Shown here: positions 63,119 through 64,000 of the stretch, piece after piece
Numbering within the stretch: the stretch's first letter is position 1
Layout: each line of letters opens with the position of its first letter
Assembly: GCA_000949895.1 (NCBI GenBank)
Contig: JWIT01000015.1
Location: forward strand, 1 to 64,000
Length of the DNA: 64,000 nucleotides
Source: Agrobacterium arsenijevicii
GTDB lineage: Bacteria > Pseudomonadota > Alphaproteobacteria > Rhizobiales > Rhizobiaceae
Reading direction: 5' to 3'
Made by a program: the position numbers and the translations under genes
Notes under the pieces: model-generated
What the model was told of the DNA's origin: nothing
Seen by the model: the letters and a program-made list of their open reading frames with translations, nothing else
The model's database searches: none

Positions 63119-63984
63119 CGCAGGCGCCCTCCTTGCTGAAGGGGATAGGTGTCGCGCCATCTGAGGCAACGTTCCTCGACCATCTTGAAGAGGCTGTCAG
63201 AAATCTTGCCGAGAACCGCAAGGCAGATAATCGCTATCATCACCAGATCGGGTCGGGACAGTTCCCGCCCGTCGGAAAGCATGTAGCCGATGCCCTCGGA
63301 AGCCGCCAGAAGCTCGGCTGCGACGACGCTCAGCCACGCCAGCGAAAGCCCGTAACGCAGGCCCGTGAACAGATGCGGCAAGGAGGCGGGAATGAAGATC
63401 CGCCACACCAGCACGGGCAGCGGCTGGCGATACATCTCGCCCACTTCCACCAGCTTGCGGTCGACATTTCGGATGCCGGAGAAGAGGTTGAGATAAACAG
63501 GGAAAAACGCGCTCTTGGCGATCAGCACGATTTTCGAGGTCTCGCCGATGCCGAACCAGATCATCAGCAGCGGTACCCATGCAAGGCTCGGAACCGCGCG
63601 TAGCGCCTGAAACGTCGGCTCGAGATAGCGTTCGGCGGCAACGACCAGCCCGACCAGCGAACCGACGACGATTGCAAGAAGGGAGCCAATGACGAAGCCG
63701 ACGAAGACGCGGGCGGTACTTGCCGCGACATTCGTCCACAAAGGACCCTCGGCGAGCCGTAGAAACGTGTCGTAAAGCTCGGAGGGCGGTGGCAGAACAT
63801 AGGGGCTTACCCAGCCGACGCGCACAAAGAACTCCAGCAGCAACAATGACCCGACCGGCACGATTGCGCCCCGCAAATCGAACCGTGCAAAGAAATTCCC
63901 CGCCCTCTGCAAGAGCGGCAATCGGGAGGGGAATTGTTTCGCAGTCTGTTTCACGCGCTGGAATTCGCGCGGATGGGAATTCAT
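63115..63984 (-). CDS. ABC transporter permease (SsuC/TauC type)
   Basis: A 289-residue inner-membrane permease with about six hydrophobic segments and the EAA loop VEVGEMYRQPLPVLVWRIFIPASLP typical of this family. The last 16 bases of the window, read leftward, would end a preceding gene in KALGA followed by TGA overlapping this ATG, so an SBP gene probably lies just outside. Confidence 0.87.
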   Translation of the reverse strand: MNSHPREFQRVKQTAKQFPSRLPLLQRAGNFFARFDLRGAIVPVGSLLLLEFFVRVGWVSPYVLPPPSELYDTFLRLAEGPLWTNVAASTARVFVGFVIGSLLAIVVGSLVGLVVAAERYLEPTFQALRAVPSLAWVPLLMIWFGIGETSKIVLIAKSAFFPVYLNLFSGIRNVDRKLVEVGEMYRQPLPVLVWRIFIPASLPHLFTGLRYGLSLAWLSVVAAELLAASEGIGYMLSDGRELSRPDLVMIAIICLAVLGKISDSLFKMVEERCLRWRDTYPLQQGGRLR

Positions 63985-64000
63985 GCGCCAAGTGCCTTTT

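Overview
The window looks like an alphaproteobacterium of the Agrobacterium/Rhizobium group, most likely a biovar 1 Agrobacterium secondary (linear) chromosome. The reasons are: a high-GC coding style, a RIME-type rhizobial repeat, an IRO-box motif in front of a fecI gene, and two catabolic loci (galactitol/altritol and galacturonate) with the gene content characterised in A. tumefaciens C58. This placement rests on recognition of proteins, not on a search.

Almost all of the window is accessory carbohydrate uptake and catabolism, in self-contained modules each with its own regulator. (1) 1-7943: polyol locus. A polyol ABC permease (cut by the window edge), a GatZ-type tagatose-6-phosphate 4-epimerase and a PfkB sugar kinase face a divergent solute-binding protein (SBP), two polyol dehydrogenases and a LacI regulator. 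The scheme is polyol to tagatose to tagatose-6-P to fructose-6-P. (2) 7966-10140: Fsr-type MFS exporter with a divergent AraC regulator. (3) 10137-17333: AraC regulator, complete CUT1-type sugar ABC transporter and a 667-residue fusion of a Gfo/Idh/MocA oxidoreductase to an aldo/keto reductase, followed by REP-like and RIME repeats. (4) 17790-28856: an M24 peptidase-like gene, then a uronate locus: kdgF, a GntR regulator, udh, kduI, kduD, kdgD, gci, gli and a TRAP transporter. It carries both the unsaturated-uronate isomerase route and the oxidative galacturonate/glucuronate route. (5) 28930-32990: iron-uptake signalling set fecI-fecR-TonB receptor with an IRO (RirA-type) box.

(6) 33180-38486 is not catabolic: an extra acyl carrier protein, a membrane acyltransferase, several very small proteins, ribosomal protein S21, a cold-shock protein and a probable sRNA gene whose 3' half is homologous to the cold-shock gene's 3' UTR. 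(7) 38620-48406: a TetR-controlled module with two Gfo/Idh/MocA dehydrogenases, a DUF993 protein, a TIM-barrel isomerase and a full ABC transporter; near-identical palindromes lie in front of both divergent units. I cannot name its substrate. (8) 48449-49185: DUF2442/HTH plus DUF4160 pair resembling a toxin-antitoxin module. (9) 49287-55411: LacI-controlled DUF2264, 2-hydroxyacid dehydrogenase and TIM-barrel genes with an orphan SBP that is a paralogue of the SBP in module 7. (10) 55586-62358: ArsR-type regulator, GH51 alpha-L-arabinofuranosidase and a complete ABC transporter, presumably for arabinose-containing oligosaccharides. (11) 62384-63984: part of an SsuBC/TauBC-type ABC transporter running off the right edge.

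The most promising candidates for undescribed biology are the module 7 pathway, the DUF2264 cluster with its orphan SBP, the dehydrogenase-AKR fusion, and the sRNA/cold-shock 3'-UTR element. Five of six CUT1/TRAP SBP genes are followed by a stem-loop before the next gene, a likely device for keeping SBP mRNA in excess.
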